This document shows positions 15,634-23,550 of a DNA stretch of 55,020 nt, one piece after another. The translations under genes were made by a program, and so were the position numbers. The notes beneath the pieces are model-generated. The model did not search any database. It was not told where the DNA came from and worked only from the letters and a program-made list of their open reading frames with translations. The number at the start of each line of letters is the position of its first letter. Position 1 is the stretch's first letter. This DNA comes from Patulibacter medicamentivorans (GTDB taxonomy: Bacteria > Actinomycetota > Thermoleophilia > Solirubrobacterales > Solirubrobacteraceae), in the NCBI RefSeq assembly GCF_000240225.1, contig NZ_AGUD01000012.1:1-55020 (forward strand), read 5' to 3'.

Positions 15634-16095
15634 ATGCGTATGACCCGCGTGTTCCCTCTCGCCGCGGCGCTGCTGGCGCTGGGTGCCACCGGCTGCGGCA
15701 CGTCCTTCGGCAAGGACGAGCCACAGACCGCCGTCCGGGACTTCCTCAGTGAGGCCCTTGCCCAGCAGAACGGCCAGCGTGCCTGCGACTTCCTGACCCA
15801 GGAGGCGCAGCAGAAGGTCGCCGCCGCCCAGGGCGTCGGCGGGGCGTGCCGCGACTCGTTCGAGAAGGCGTACCTGACCGACAAGGACGGGATCGTCCAG
15901 GACACGGCCGCGGTCAACGACCTCGACTTCTCGACCACGACCGACGGCGACAAGGCCACGGTCGTCGTCAAGGCCGGCGACCGCGAGCTCCGGTTCGAGC
16001 TGGAGCACAGCGAGGGCCTGGGCAACCTCTACGAGCCGAAGACGCCGTGGCGGATCGTCGGCGGCGCCGAGCCGCTGGTGACCGGGGCGGCGTGA
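15634..16095 (+). CDS. secreted lipoprotein, unknown function
   Basis: 153 residues. Signal peptide MRMTRVFPLAAALLALGATGC with lipobox ATGC, so the mature protein starts at Cys21. Mature part includes AVRDFLSEALAQQNGQRACDFLTQEAQQKV, a pattern seen in actinobacterial lipoproteins of the NTF2/DUF4878-like type (conserved Cys in ACDFLT and GACRDSF could pair). Ends with a 4-nt overlap into the HAD gene, so the two are coupled. Confidence 0.85.
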   Translation: MRMTRVFPLAAALLALGATGCGTSFGKDEPQTAVRDFLSEALAQQNGQRACDFLTQEAQQKVAAAQGVGGACRDSFEKAYLTDKDGIVQDTAAVNDLDFSTTTDGDKATVVVKAGDRELRFELEHSEGLGNLYEPKTPWRIVGGAEPLVTGAA

Positions 16096-16820
16096 GCCGC
16101 GCGACGGCAGCCGACGGAGGCCCCGGCGCGTCCGGGGCCCACGTCCACGGGCAGCGCCCGGCCGCCGTCATCTTCGACAACGACGGGACGTTCCTCGAGA
16201 CCGAGGGCGTCTGGTCGCGGGCCGAGGAGACGCTCTTCGCCCGCCGCGGCGTCGACTTCCTGCCCGAGCACAAGCGGCATCTGCTCGGGACCAGCTTCGA
16301 CGCCGCCTCGCTGAAGCTCGAGGAGTTCCTCGACCACCCCGGCGGCGGCCCGGAGCTGATGGCCGAGCTGATCGAGCTGGTCTACGCCGAGCTGGACGGC
16401 GACGTCCCCGCGATGCCGGGCGCGGTCGAGCTGGTGCTGGAGCTGAAGACCCAGCTGGTGCCGGTCGCGATGGCCACCAACGCCGCCCGCGCCTTCGCGA
16501 CCAAGGCGCTCGACCGGGCCGGGCACGGCGACGTCTTCCCGGTCGTCCTGGCGGTCGAGGACGTGCCGGCGCCGAAGCCCGCGCCCGACCTGTACCTGGC
16601 GGCGGCCGCCGCGCTCGGCGTCGACCCGGCGGCCTGCGTCGCGGTCGAGGACAGCCCGACCGGCGTGGCCGCGGCACGGGCCGCCGGCATGACGGTGATC
16701 GGCGTCGCCAACCACCCCGGGATCGTCCTCCACGACGCCCACCACGTCCACGCGACGCTCGAGGACCCGGCGATCTGGGCCCTGCTCGGCCTCGCGGCGG
16801 GTGGCGTGAGGCGTCCGTAG
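16092..16820 (+). CDS. HAD-superfamily phosphatase/phosphomutase (PGM-like)
   Basis: 242 residues. Motif I IFDNDGTFLETE (DxDGT intact), motif II VAMATNAARAF, Lys in DVPAPKPAPDLYL, motif IV VAVEDSPTGVAAARAAGM. This is the HAD-IA group that includes phosphoglycolate phosphatase and beta-phosphoglucomutase. GTG start overlaps the lipoprotein stop. The 3' end runs into a repeat shared with 46872-46900. Confidence 0.9.
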   Translation: MSRATAADGGPGASGAHVHGQRPAAVIFDNDGTFLETEGVWSRAEETLFARRGVDFLPEHKRHLLGTSFDAASLKLEEFLDHPGGGPELMAELIELVYAELDGDVPAMPGAVELVLELKTQLVPVAMATNAARAFATKALDRAGHGDVFPVVLAVEDVPAPKPAPDLYLAAAAALGVDPAACVAVEDSPTGVAAARAAGMTVIGVANHPGIVLHDAHHVHATLEDPAIWALLGLAAGGVRRP

Positions 16821-16833
16821 ACGCTTCGGATCC
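16804..16833. repeat. repeat D copy 1, over the HAD stop codon
   Basis: GCGTGAGGCG..CGTAGACGCTTCG block, matching the copy at 46872-46900 at roughly 25 of 29 positions. Both copies cover the 3' end of a plus-strand gene. Confidence 0.6.
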
Positions 16834-16841
16834 CAGGGGCT

Positions 16842-16943
16842 GGTGGCGCCAGTTCTGCGCTGACCCCGAGGGGTGGCGCCAATTCGCCCCGCCCACCGCG
16901 GCGAACTGACGCCAGCTCGACGTCGGGCCGGCGAAATGACGCC
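16842..16943. repeat. repeat B cluster: two direct and two inverted copies
   Basis: GGTGGCGCCAGTT (16842) and GGTGGCGCCAATTCGCC (16872) face the inverted copies GGCGAACTGACGCC (16900) and GGCGAAATGACGCC (16930). The cluster lies between the convergent genes ending at 16820 and 17025. Same layout at 32234-32340. Confidence 0.75.
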
Positions 16944-17024
16944 GCCCGCCACCCGCCAACGCGGACGGGGCGACCGATGGCCGCCCCGTCGTTCCTGCTG
17001 GCGCCGCTGCCCGCGGCGCGTCCG

Positions 17025-17702
17025 TCAGTCGTTGCCGAAGATGCTCAGCAGCGTGACGAAGATGTTGTAGATGCCGATGAAGATGCCGGTGGCGATCCAG
17101 ATGACGTCGTCCTCGGTGGCCCGCTGGCGCAGGACGTTGAAGTAGACGACGATCGCGACGGCGGAGAAGCCGCCGATGGCGATGCTGACGAGGTCGCCGG
17201 CGATCCCGCCGCCGCCCCCGAAGATCAGCATGCCCCAGCTGACGGCGACGGCGATCAGGAGGCCGATCGAGATCGGCTTCATCCACGGCGCCAGGTCCTT
17301 GGCGACGAGCGATCCGCCGGCGCCGGCGGCGACGACGACCAGCGCGGTGGTGCCGGCGGCCTTGGTGACGGCGTCGGGCTTGACGTCGAGGAAGGTGTGG
17401 AGGACCGGGCCCAGGCCCAGGCCCAGCAGCAGCGCCGCGCCGAACAGCACGCCCATCGCGGGCGGGCCGGTGCGCAGGGCGCCGATGAAGTTCGAGGCGA
17501 AGAGCAGCGCGATCGCGCCGATCGTGCAGCCCATCGCGGCACCGCGGGACAGCGGCTCCGCGTCACCGGGGCCGCCCCCGAAGTAGGAGCCGAGCACGGT
17601 GAACCCGATCGCCACGGCGACCAGGAACATCGTCTGGGCGAGGAGCGCACCGTACGACGCGCGGGTCGCGGTGGCGGTGGGAAGGGAGTAGGTCTCCGGC
17701 AT
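17025..17702 (-). CDS. Bax inhibitor-1/YccA-family membrane protein
   Basis: 225 residues with seven hydrophobic segments. Family-type landmarks: ALLAQTMFLVAVAIGFTVLGSY in the first segment, AMGVLFGAALLLGLGLGPVLHTFL, and a C-terminal TGIFIGIYNIFVTLLSIFG with acidic residues (DDVIWI). BI-1 homologues are Ca2+-leak or pH-sensing membrane proteins; bacterial role is poorly defined. ATG at 17702 preferred; a TACCCT hexamer (17783-17788) upstream makes longer versions unlikely. Confidence 0.9.
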   Translation of the reverse strand: MPETYSLPTATATRASYGALLAQTMFLVAVAIGFTVLGSYFGGGPGDAEPLSRGAAMGCTIGAIALLFASNFIGALRTGPPAMGVLFGAALLLGLGLGPVLHTFLDVKPDAVTKAAGTTALVVVAAGAGGSLVAKDLAPWMKPISIGLLIAVAVSWGMLIFGGGGGIAGDLVSIAIGGFSAVAIVVYFNVLRQRATEDDVIWIATGIFIGIYNIFVTLLSIFGND

Positions 17703-17938
17703 GGTGTGGTGGGGGTCGCGCTGGTCGACCCGGGCCGGGAGGGCGTTGCGCCCGTCCCATCCACGGGGCGGTTGACAACGTCGAGGGTAGAGCACGGAGA
17801 TGCGGATGTGGTGCATCTGCGCCAGAACGGCGGCGATGCGCCAGTGGGCAGGTTGGCGCCTGGACGGATCGCCGAGGGCCGCCGGACGGCTCGCACGGGA
17901 TCGGCGCGGTCGCCGGTCGAGCCGACGCGCTCTCCGCG

Positions 17939-17944
17939 TAGGCT
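17939..17944 (+). promoter_or_regulatory. -10 hexamer of the LPG-synthase-type gene
   Basis: TAGGCT, 6 nt before the GTG at 17951. Confidence 0.6.
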
Positions 17945-17950
17945 TGCGGG

Positions 17951-18961
17951 GTGCCCCTCGGCTCGCCGTCCCCCGCTTCGCCGCCCCTCGCCGGGGTCAG
18001 CGAGGTCTTCGATTCGATCGGCAGCTTCTTCGAGAGCATCGCCAACGTGAACTTCGTGCCGCTGGCGATCGGGCTGGTGTGCTTCGTCGCCTACCTGTCG
18101 ATCCGCTCGCGAGCGTTCTTCAACGTGCTGCGGGCGGCCTACCCGGCGGAGACGATCCAGTGGCGGCGGATCTGGGGCGCCTACATCGCCGCCTACGGGT
18201 TCAACAACGTGATCCCCGCCCGCGGCGGCGACGTGATCAAGGTCTTCCTGGTCAAGACCTCGATCCCGCGCTCGACCTACCCGGCGGTCACCGCGTCGAT
18301 GATGGTCGAAGCGCTCTTCGACCTCTCGATCGCGATCCCGATCCTGATCTTCGCCTTCACCCAGGGCGTCTTCCCGAAGCCGCCGGACTTCGCCAACCTC
18401 GGCGCGTTCGACCTCTCGTTCATCGCCTCGAACCCGCAGCTGACGCTGTTCGTCCTGACCTTCGTGGCCGTCGGGCTGCTGATCCTGTTCGCGGTCCTGT
18501 CGGAGCGCGCGCGGCGGTTCTGGTCACGGGTCAAGCAGGGCCTGGTGATCCTCGGCGACCGCCAGCGGTTCTTCCGCGAGGTCTGGCTGGTCTGCTTCAC
18601 CGGCTACCTCTTCCGGCTGGCCGCCTTCTGGATGCTGCTGGAGGCGTTCCACGTCGGTGGCTCCGTGCGCAACGTGCTGCTCGTGCACGGGATCAACGCG
18701 GTCGCGGCGCTGATGCCGTTCACGCCGGGCGGCGCCGGGGTCCAGCAGGCGTTCATGGTCAAGGTCTTCGCCGGCGCCGCGACCGGCGCCACCGTCGCCG
18801 CCTACTCGGTCGGCCAGCAGATCGCGATCGCCGCGATCTGCCTCGGCGTCGGCTTCGTCGCCCTGATCAAGATCTTCGGCTTCCGGTCCTTCAAGGAAGT
18901 GATCGCGGCCGGCAAGGAGCACCGGACCGCCGAGACCGCGGGTGGCGCGGGGCCGACGTAG
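17951..18961 (+). CDS. LPG synthetase transmembrane-region (UPF0104) protein
   Basis: 336 residues, about 8 membrane segments. Typical motifs are AYGFNNVIPARGGDVIKVFLV near residue 80, and GINAVAALMPFTPGGAGVQQAF near 250. This is the flippase-like half of MprF without the aminoacyl-transferase domain; such stand-alone proteins are thought to move lipids or lipid-linked glycans. Leaderless GTG start. Convergent with the small gene at 19153; the gap carries repeat C. Confidence 0.92.
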   Translation: MPLGSPSPASPPLAGVSEVFDSIGSFFESIANVNFVPLAIGLVCFVAYLSIRSRAFFNVLRAAYPAETIQWRRIWGAYIAAYGFNNVIPARGGDVIKVFLVKTSIPRSTYPAVTASMMVEALFDLSIAIPILIFAFTQGVFPKPPDFANLGAFDLSFIASNPQLTLFVLTFVAVGLLILFAVLSERARRFWSRVKQGLVILGDRQRFFREVWLVCFTGYLFRLAAFWMLLEAFHVGGSVRNVLLVHGINAVAALMPFTPGGAGVQQAFMVKVFAGAATGATVAAYSVGQQIAIAAICLGVGFVALIKIFGFRSFKEVIAAGKEHRTAETAGGAGPT

Positions 18962-19020
18962 ACCGGCCGGCGACGCCCGGTCCTGCGGGGCCCGCGGCGA
19001 GGCGGGCCGAGGCGAGGCGG

Positions 19021-19126
19021 GGAATCGCCACTTCGGCGACGTGGTGAGGGCGAGACGACGATCGAGGGCCCCTGGACCGCCGAATCGCCACCTCGCCGCG
19101 GAACGTGCAGCGGAATGGCGATTCGC
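19021..19126. repeat. repeat C: two direct and one inverted copy
   Basis: GGAATCGCCAC (19021) and CGAATCGCCAC (19081) with inverted AATGGCGATTCG (19114). Located between convergent genes. Confidence 0.55.
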
Positions 19127-19152
19127 GCGCCTCGCGAGCCCGCGCCGTCCGC

Positions 19153-19419
19153 CTAGCCGAGGCCCTGGCGCGCCTCGCGCACCAGGGTGACCGCCTCGGG
19201 GAAGACGGTCGCCATCAGGCTGCGGATCTGCTGCGCCTGCTCCTCGGCGTTGCCCTGGACGTTGACGCGGCTGATCGCCGCGACCGTCATCTGGACCGCG
19301 AGGCCGATCGCGTTGTCCGCCCAGGCCAGCTTCTGCTGGCCCTGCATCTGCTCGGCGAACTCCATCATCCGCTTCTGCAGATCCTCGGGATCGCCGAATA
19401 GCCCTCCGAAGCCTTCCAT
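19153..19419 (-). CDS. small conserved-looking helical protein
   Basis: 88 residues: MEGFGGLFGDPEDLQKRMMEF, then QMQGQQKLAWADNAIGLAVQM, and a C-terminal EEQAQQIRSLMATVFPEAVTL. Predicted helical and soluble. I do not recognise the family. A TACGAT hexamer 6 nt before ATG supports the start and a leaderless mRNA. The longer in-frame extension upstream is antisense noise over the MarR gene. Confidence 0.75.
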   Translation of the reverse strand: MEGFGGLFGDPEDLQKRMMEFAEQMQGQQKLAWADNAIGLAVQMTVAAISRVNVQGNAEEQAQQIRSLMATVFPEAVTLVREARQGLG

Positions 19420-19425
19420 GAGCCG

Positions 19426-19431
19426 ATCGTA
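19426..19431 (-). promoter_or_regulatory. -10 hexamer of the small helical protein
   Basis: TACGAT on the minus strand, 6 nt before ATG. Confidence 0.55.
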
Positions 19432-19505
19432 GCGGGCGCGCCTCTGCGGTTCCTGAACGGGGCCGGCGGCGATCGCCGGATCGCGGGCGGGCGGCCGGCG
19501 GCGGA

Positions 19506-19964
19506 TCAGCCGCCGAGCGTCGCGAGCGCGCGCAGCAGCGCCGGACGGTCGGCCGTCGGCACGGCCGAGAACGCCTCGGCGTCGACGGCCTCGACGGCCG
19601 GCAGCGCGGCGGCCAGCTTGGCCCGGCCGGCAGCGGTGAGGTGCAGCCGCCGCGCCCGCGCGTCGCCGGGATCGGGCTCGCGCCGCAGCAGCCCGTCGGC
19701 CTCGAGCCGGCGGGCCACCTGGCTGGTCATCATCGTGTCGGTGCCGGCCCGCTCGGCCAGCACGGCCTGGGTCGGTGGCCCCTCGTGCTCCTCGATCCAC
19801 CAGCTGGTGGTGAGCAGCACGAACTGCACGTGGGTCAGGCCGTGGGGATCGAGCGCCGCGCGGACCCGGCGCTGCCAGGCCAGCGTCGCGCGCCAGAGCA
19901 GGAACCCCGGGCTGGCGTCCGGCGTCTCGACCCGCGAGGCCGGGGCGGGGTGGGGCGGCGTCAT
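19506..19964 (-). CDS. MarR-family regulator
   Basis: 152 residues. Winged HTH: GLTHVQFVLLTTSWWIEE, QAVLAERAGTDTMMTSQVARRLEADGLLRREPDPGDARARRLHLTAAG, which contains the recognition helix and the DxRxRxxxLT wing. Start overlaps the SRPBCC stop by 4 nt (ATGA), so it is the second gene of that operon and probably acts on the two palindromes at its promoter. Confidence 0.93.
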   Translation of the reverse strand: MTPPHPAPASRVETPDASPGFLLWRATLAWQRRVRAALDPHGLTHVQFVLLTTSWWIEEHEGPPTQAVLAERAGTDTMMTSQVARRLEADGLLRREPDPGDARARRLHLTAAGRAKLAAALPAVEAVDAEAFSAVPTADRPALLRALATLGG

Positions 19965-20413
19965 CGCGCCCGATCATCCCCGTTCCGCTCGGCGAGGGCG
20001 ACCAGCGCCGCGACGGCTGTCGGGAGACCCTGCTCGATGCTGCTGGCGATCGCGCTCGCGATCGGCTCCGGCGCGTCCACCTCGGCCCGATGGACGACGC
20101 GGATCCGGCCGTCCTCCAGCGGCTCGATCCGGTGCTCGAAGCGGACCTCGCCGTCGGGCAGGCCGGTGCGGTCGGCGAACCGTCGCCGGGGCTCGATCGC
20201 GGTCAGCGTGAACGCCAGCTCGCCCTGGCCGTGGACGGTCATCGCGCCGGCGCTGCCGGGCGCGAACGGGCCGTCGAGCCGGGCACCGCTGAGGGCATGG
20301 TCCCAGCGGGGCCAGTTGGGGACGTCGGCCCACAGGGCCCAGACGGCGGTGGCGGCGGCGGTCGTCTCGACGGCGGTCTCGACGACGGCGGGGCGGGTGG
20401 CGGGTGAAGTCAT
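19961..20413 (-). CDS. SRPBCC-fold (polyketide cyclase/START-like) protein
   Basis: 150 residues. AAATAVWALWADVPNWPRWDHAL near residue 20 is the typical SRPBCC start; later GEVRFEHRIEPLEDGRIRVVHR and a C-terminal helix EQGLPTAVAALVALAERN. Ligand-binding fold of unknown substrate. ATG at 20413 is the last base of a promoter with -10 TATTAT 6 nt upstream, so the mRNA is leaderless and the upstream extension is rejected. Operon with the MarR gene. Confidence 0.9.
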   Translation of the reverse strand: MTSPATRPAVVETAVETTAAATAVWALWADVPNWPRWDHALSGARLDGPFAPGSAGAMTVHGQGELAFTLTAIEPRRRFADRTGLPDGEVRFEHRIEPLEDGRIRVVHRAEVDAPEPIASAIASSIEQGLPTAVAALVALAERNGDDRAR

Positions 20414-20436
20414 GCGCGCATAATACATGCGCGCAT
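20412..20436. promoter_or_regulatory. two perfect ATGCGCGCAT palindromes around the -10 box
   Basis: ATGCGCGCAT occurs at 20412-20421 and 20427-20436, 5 nt apart. The minus-strand -10 TATTAT (20420-20425) lies between them and the first one includes the SRPBCC start codon. Any protein bound here would block the promoter; the MarR protein is the obvious candidate. Confidence 0.7.
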
Positions 20437-20470
20437 ATGAGATGGAAGGGGGTCGGGAGCGCGTTCGCGC

Positions 20471-20548
20471 CAGATCGCCACGCCAGGCATCCCGCATCGG
20501 TGGGACGCGGGCGGCACGGCGATCCGGCACGCTGGGCGTCCCGAATCG
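20471..20548. repeat. short direct and inverted repeats
   Basis: GGCATCCCGCATCG (20486) recurs as GGCGTCCCGAATCG (20535); GATCGCCACGCC faces GGCACGGCGATC. The block fills the space between the SRPBCC promoter and the methyltransferase stop. Related in part to repeat C (ATCGCCAC). Confidence 0.4.
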
Positions 20549-20549
20549 C

Positions 20550-21551
20550 TCAGCCGTCGGCGGGGCGCCGGGCGACCAGCGCCATCGTCCCGCCCCGTCC
20601 GAGCAGGCCGGCGACCGCCTCGACGGCCGCGGCGACCGGGATCAGCGGCAGCGCGAGCAGGGTTACCGCGAGCGCTCCGGGGCGCGGGCGCTCGGCCCGC
20701 TTGAGCACGTGGAAGAGGTGCGACGTGGTGCCCGTCAGGCGGTTGACCAGCGACTGCCACATCCCGAACGGGTTGTGCTCGAGCAGCAGCTGGTGGATCG
20801 CCACGACCTCGAGCCCGCTCGCCTCGGCCAGCCGCCGGAGGCCGTCCGGGGTCAGGTGGACGCGGTGGCGCGGGACGTCGAGGTGGAACCAGCGTCCGCC
20901 GCCGAGTCGCGCCTGCCACGAGCCGAGGTTCGGGACGCCCACGACCAGCACCCCGCCGGGACGCAGCCAGCCGCCGATCGTGCGCAGGGCCGGCGCCGGG
21001 TCCTCCAGGTGCTCGAGCACGTGCCAGAGCGTCACGGCGTCGAGCGATCCGCTCGCGACCGAGGCGTCGTCGATCATCGCCCGCTCGAGCGTCACGCCGT
21101 AGCTGGCCTCCGCGGCCTCGACGCCGCGGGCCGAGGGCTCGATCCCCGCCGCGTCCCAGCCGGCGGCGCGGGCGGCGGCGACGAAGCGGCCGCGTCCGGC
21201 GCCGACGTCCAGCAGCCGTCCGCGGGCCGGGTGGTGGCGCGCGACCAGTCGCAGCCGCTGGCGATCGAAGGCGGCCAGGATCGGCCGGGCGGCGCCGGAT
21301 CCGCGCGGTCGCCGGGTCGCGTAGCTGCCGGCGTCGTGCGCCGCGGCGAAGGTCGGCGGTGGGCCGGCCGAGACGGCGGTGCCGCAGAGCACGCAGCGGC
21401 GCAGGTGGACGTCGCCCGGCAGCGAGGGCTCGCCCGAGGGGGCGCTGCGCCACGGCGCCAGCGGTCCGCCGCAGGCCGGGCAGACCCTGGGCGGATCGCC
21501 GCTCGAGAGCGTCGGGGGACCGGAATCGGTCGTCGAGCCGGGCATGGGCAC
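20550..21551 (-). CDS. class I SAM methyltransferase with N-terminal zinc ribbon
   Basis: 333 residues. A zinc-ribbon pair PRVCPACGGPL...CVLCGTAV lies at about 22-57. SAM-binding GRLLDVGAGRGRFVAAARAAGW follows near 110, then LWHVLEHLEDPAPAL and HLTPDGLRRLAEASG, as in the Methyltransf_23/UbiG-like group. A hydrophobic C-terminal stretch (ALAVTLLALPLIPVAAAVEAVAG) may touch the membrane. GTG at 21551 chosen over ATG at 21545 because TACCGT lies exactly 6 nt before it. Such ribbon-bearing enzymes often modify sugars or lipid-linked glycans (inference). Confidence 0.92.
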   Translation of the reverse strand: MPMPGSTTDSGPPTLSSGDPPRVCPACGGPLAPWRSAPSGEPSLPGDVHLRRCVLCGTAVSAGPPPTFAAAHDAGSYATRRPRGSGAARPILAAFDRQRLRLVARHHPARGRLLDVGAGRGRFVAAARAAGWDAAGIEPSARGVEAAEASYGVTLERAMIDDASVASGSLDAVTLWHVLEHLEDPAPALRTIGGWLRPGGVLVVGVPNLGSWQARLGGGRWFHLDVPRHRVHLTPDGLRRLAEASGLEVVAIHQLLLEHNPFGMWQSLVNRLTGTTSHLFHVLKRAERPRPGALAVTLLALPLIPVAAAVEAVAGLLGRGGTMALVARRPADG

Positions 21552-21557
21552 GCGGCA

Positions 21558-21563
21558 ACGGTA
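21558..21563 (-). promoter_or_regulatory. -10 hexamer of the methyltransferase gene
   Basis: TACCGT on the minus strand, 6 nt before GTG at 21551; decides the start. Confidence 0.6.
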
Positions 21564-21574
21564 GCGCCGGTCCG

Positions 21575-21580
21575 TAGAAT
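21575..21580 (+). promoter_or_regulatory. -10 hexamer of the small basic protein gene
   Basis: TAGAAT, 8 nt before GTG at 21589. Confidence 0.5.
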
Positions 21581-21588
21581 GCCCCGCC

Positions 21589-21783
21589 GTGGCTCGACTC
21601 AGTCCCCGACAGCGCGCCTGGCGTGGCCGCTTGGAGGCCTCTCTGCGCCTGACGGCCCCGGTCCTCGACCTGGTCGTCGGAGCGGCGGAGCGGGTCGGTC
21701 GCGCCGGTGCCGGGGCCGAGCAGGCCGTCTCGCAGCGCGTCGCTCCGCGATTGCGGCGGATCCGTAACGGAGGTGGCGCATGA
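21589..21783 (+). CDS. small basic protein, unknown
   Basis: 64 residues, Arg/Ala-rich (MARLSPRQRAWRGRLEASLR... ending RLRRIRNGGGA), one amphipathic hydrophobic stretch LTAPVLDLVVGAAERVG. No family recognised. Evidence for reality is the -10 hexamer before the GTG and the 4-nt overlap (ATGA) with the next membrane protein, which it probably co-translates with. Confidence 0.55.
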   Translation: MARLSPRQRAWRGRLEASLRLTAPVLDLVVGAAERVGRAGAGAEQAVSQRVAPRLRRIRNGGGA

Positions 21784-22745
21784 GCACCCAGCGACAGCGA
21801 CCGGTTCGCGTCATCCCCGACGCGCTCGATCCCCAGCAGACCGTCGAGATCGAGAAGCGGTGGCTCCCGCGCGGGGGCGTGCTGGCGATCCTCGCCGGAC
21901 TGCTGCCGCTGATCGGGATCATCCTCGAGATCGGGGTCAGCCGCGATCGCCCGGACGACGCCGGCCAGGTGGTCTCCGTCGCCGACGCGATCACGCGCTA
22001 CGCCGCCGGCGACCAGGGTCAGGGGCTGCACGGCATCCAGGCCGGGGTCGCGGCGGTCTACGGCGACCACGCCGCCTCGCTGATCGGCTCGGCGCTGCTC
22101 AACGGGCTCGGCGCGCTGCTGCTGGCCCCCCTGCTCTACGGCCTGCTGCGCTCGGCCTACCGCCGTCGCCCGTCGTTCCCGACCTGGTTCCAGTGGCTGC
22201 CGGTGGTCGGCGCGGTCGTCTTCGGCATCGGCGGCACCGCCGCGCTGGTCTACGACGCGATCCAGCGCCAGGACTTCTCGAACCTCCCGATCGCCGCCCA
22301 GACCAACACCGCGGCGACCGATGCCCTCAACGCCTCGCGCGACGACCTGACCGGGCTGGTGCTGCTCGGCAGCTTCGGGCAGATGTTCGTGGCGGTCGGC
22401 ATCGGCGCGGCCGCGCTGAGCGCGATGAACGTCGGCCTGCTGACCCGCGTGATGGGGATCGTCGGCGTGATGATCGCCGTCTTCACCGTGCTGCCGATCG
22501 TCCAGGGCGCGCCGTTCCTGCGCTCGTTCTGGCTGGTGGCGCTGGGCCTGATCCTGCTCGGTCGCTGGCCGGGCGGCCGTCCGCCGGCCTGGGACGGGGG
22601 CGTGCCGCGACCGTGGCCGACCCGCGCCCAGCAGATCGAGGCCGCCGAGCGCGCCCGCGAGGCGAAGGCCTCGGCCGCCGCGGCCGAGAGCCAGCCGGCG
22701 CCGACGCCCAAGAGCAGCGGCAGCCGCAAGAAGCGCCGCAAGTAG
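21780..22745 (+). CDS. polytopic membrane protein, unknown
   Basis: 321 residues with about 6 hydrophobic segments (GVLAILAGLLPLIGIILEIG, SLIGSALLNGLGALLLAPLLYGL, WLPVVGAVVFGIGGTAALVY, then a C-terminal pair ending LVALGLILLGRWPGG) and a cytoplasmic-looking basic tail (PKSSGSRKKRRK). A lumenal/outside loop holds FSNLPIAAQTNTAATDALNASR. I do not recognise a family. Convergent with arsC. Confidence 0.85.
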   Translation: MSTQRQRPVRVIPDALDPQQTVEIEKRWLPRGGVLAILAGLLPLIGIILEIGVSRDRPDDAGQVVSVADAITRYAAGDQGQGLHGIQAGVAAVYGDHAASLIGSALLNGLGALLLAPLLYGLLRSAYRRRPSFPTWFQWLPVVGAVVFGIGGTAALVYDAIQRQDFSNLPIAAQTNTAATDALNASRDDLTGLVLLGSFGQMFVAVGIGAAALSAMNVGLLTRVMGIVGVMIAVFTVLPIVQGAPFLRSFWLVALGLILLGRWPGGRPPAWDGGVPRPWPTRAQQIEAAERAREAKASAAAAESQPAPTPKSSGSRKKRRK

Positions 22746-22784
22746 CGGGCCGGCGCTGCCGTCGGCCGGGCGGCCGGATCCCGG

Positions 22785-23393
22785 CTAGGACGCGGCGAGC
22801 CGCTCGCGGGCCAGCCGGTGGGCGAGCGACATCGGGAACGACGCCTGGCGGAGCGCGGCGTCGGTGGTGACCTCGACGGTCCGCAGCGCGTGCTCGGCGG
22901 CGGCCCGGATCTCGTGCGGCTGGTGGCGGCCGCCGAAGCGCCGGGCGAGCGCCAGCAGCAGCCGGATCAGCCGCTGCTCGTGCGCGTCCGGCGGCCGTCG
23001 GGCCTCCTCGATCCTGTCGCGGACCAGCTGCTGGACGCGGGCCTCGATCTCGTCGCGGATCCGCCGGACCTCGTCGATCGGCGCGTCCGCCGGGTCGTCG
23101 ATCGCCCACTCCTCGACCACCCGGGGGACGAAGCTGCAGCGGTCCGCGCAGCCGAGCGTCACGGCCAGGCTGGCGTCCAGCTGCTCCTCGACCGACAGCG
23201 GGCGGGGGCGGCGGCGGGAGAGGTCGAGCCCGCGCTCGCGCATCGCCTCGACGACGATCGGGTGGACGCGGTCGCTCGGGCGGGAGCCGGCCGTCTTGGC
23301 GCGCACGTCGGCCGGGGCCAGGCGATCGAAGAAGGCCGCAGCCATCTGCGACCGCCCCGCGTTCTTCGTGCAGACGAACAGGACGTGCCTCAA
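22785..23393 (-). CDS. arsC: arsenate reductase (LMW-PTP type) with C-terminal helical domain
   Basis: 202 residues. Residues 1-130 are the low-molecular-weight phosphatase fold: VLFVCTKNAGRSQMA with the CX5R loop, GSRPSDRVHPIVVEAMRERG, LDASLAVTLGCADRCSFVP where thioredoxin-type ArsC has GCGDxCP, and WAIDDPADAP. Residues about 140-202 form an extra helical domain (EQRLIRLLLALARRFGGRHQ...) like the three-helix dimerisation domain seen in actinobacterial ArsC, here at the C-terminus. TTG start; TACGAT (23404-23409) lies 10 nt before it. Confidence 0.9.
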   Translation of the reverse strand: MRHVLFVCTKNAGRSQMAAAFFDRLAPADVRAKTAGSRPSDRVHPIVVEAMRERGLDLSRRRPRPLSVEEQLDASLAVTLGCADRCSFVPRVVEEWAIDDPADAPIDEVRRIRDEIEARVQQLVRDRIEEARRPPDAHEQRLIRLLLALARRFGGRHQPHEIRAAAEHALRTVEVTTDAALRQASFPMSLAHRLARERLAAS

Positions 23394-23537
23394 ACGGCTT
23401 TCGATCGTAGACCCCTGCGAGCGGCGGATGGGGGAACGATTTGGTCATCTGGCCCGTCAGCTGGACGTTCGTCTCGCTTGACGAGTGGCGAGGCGCCACG
23501 TTCGGGTCGGTCGGCATTTGGTGTTGGGCCCGTGCCA

Positions 23538-23543
23538 TAGCCT
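23538..23543 (+). promoter_or_regulatory. -10 hexamer of the MBL-like gene
   Basis: TAGCCT, 7 nt before ATG at 23551. Confidence 0.55.
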
Positions 23544-23550
23544 TCGGGCG

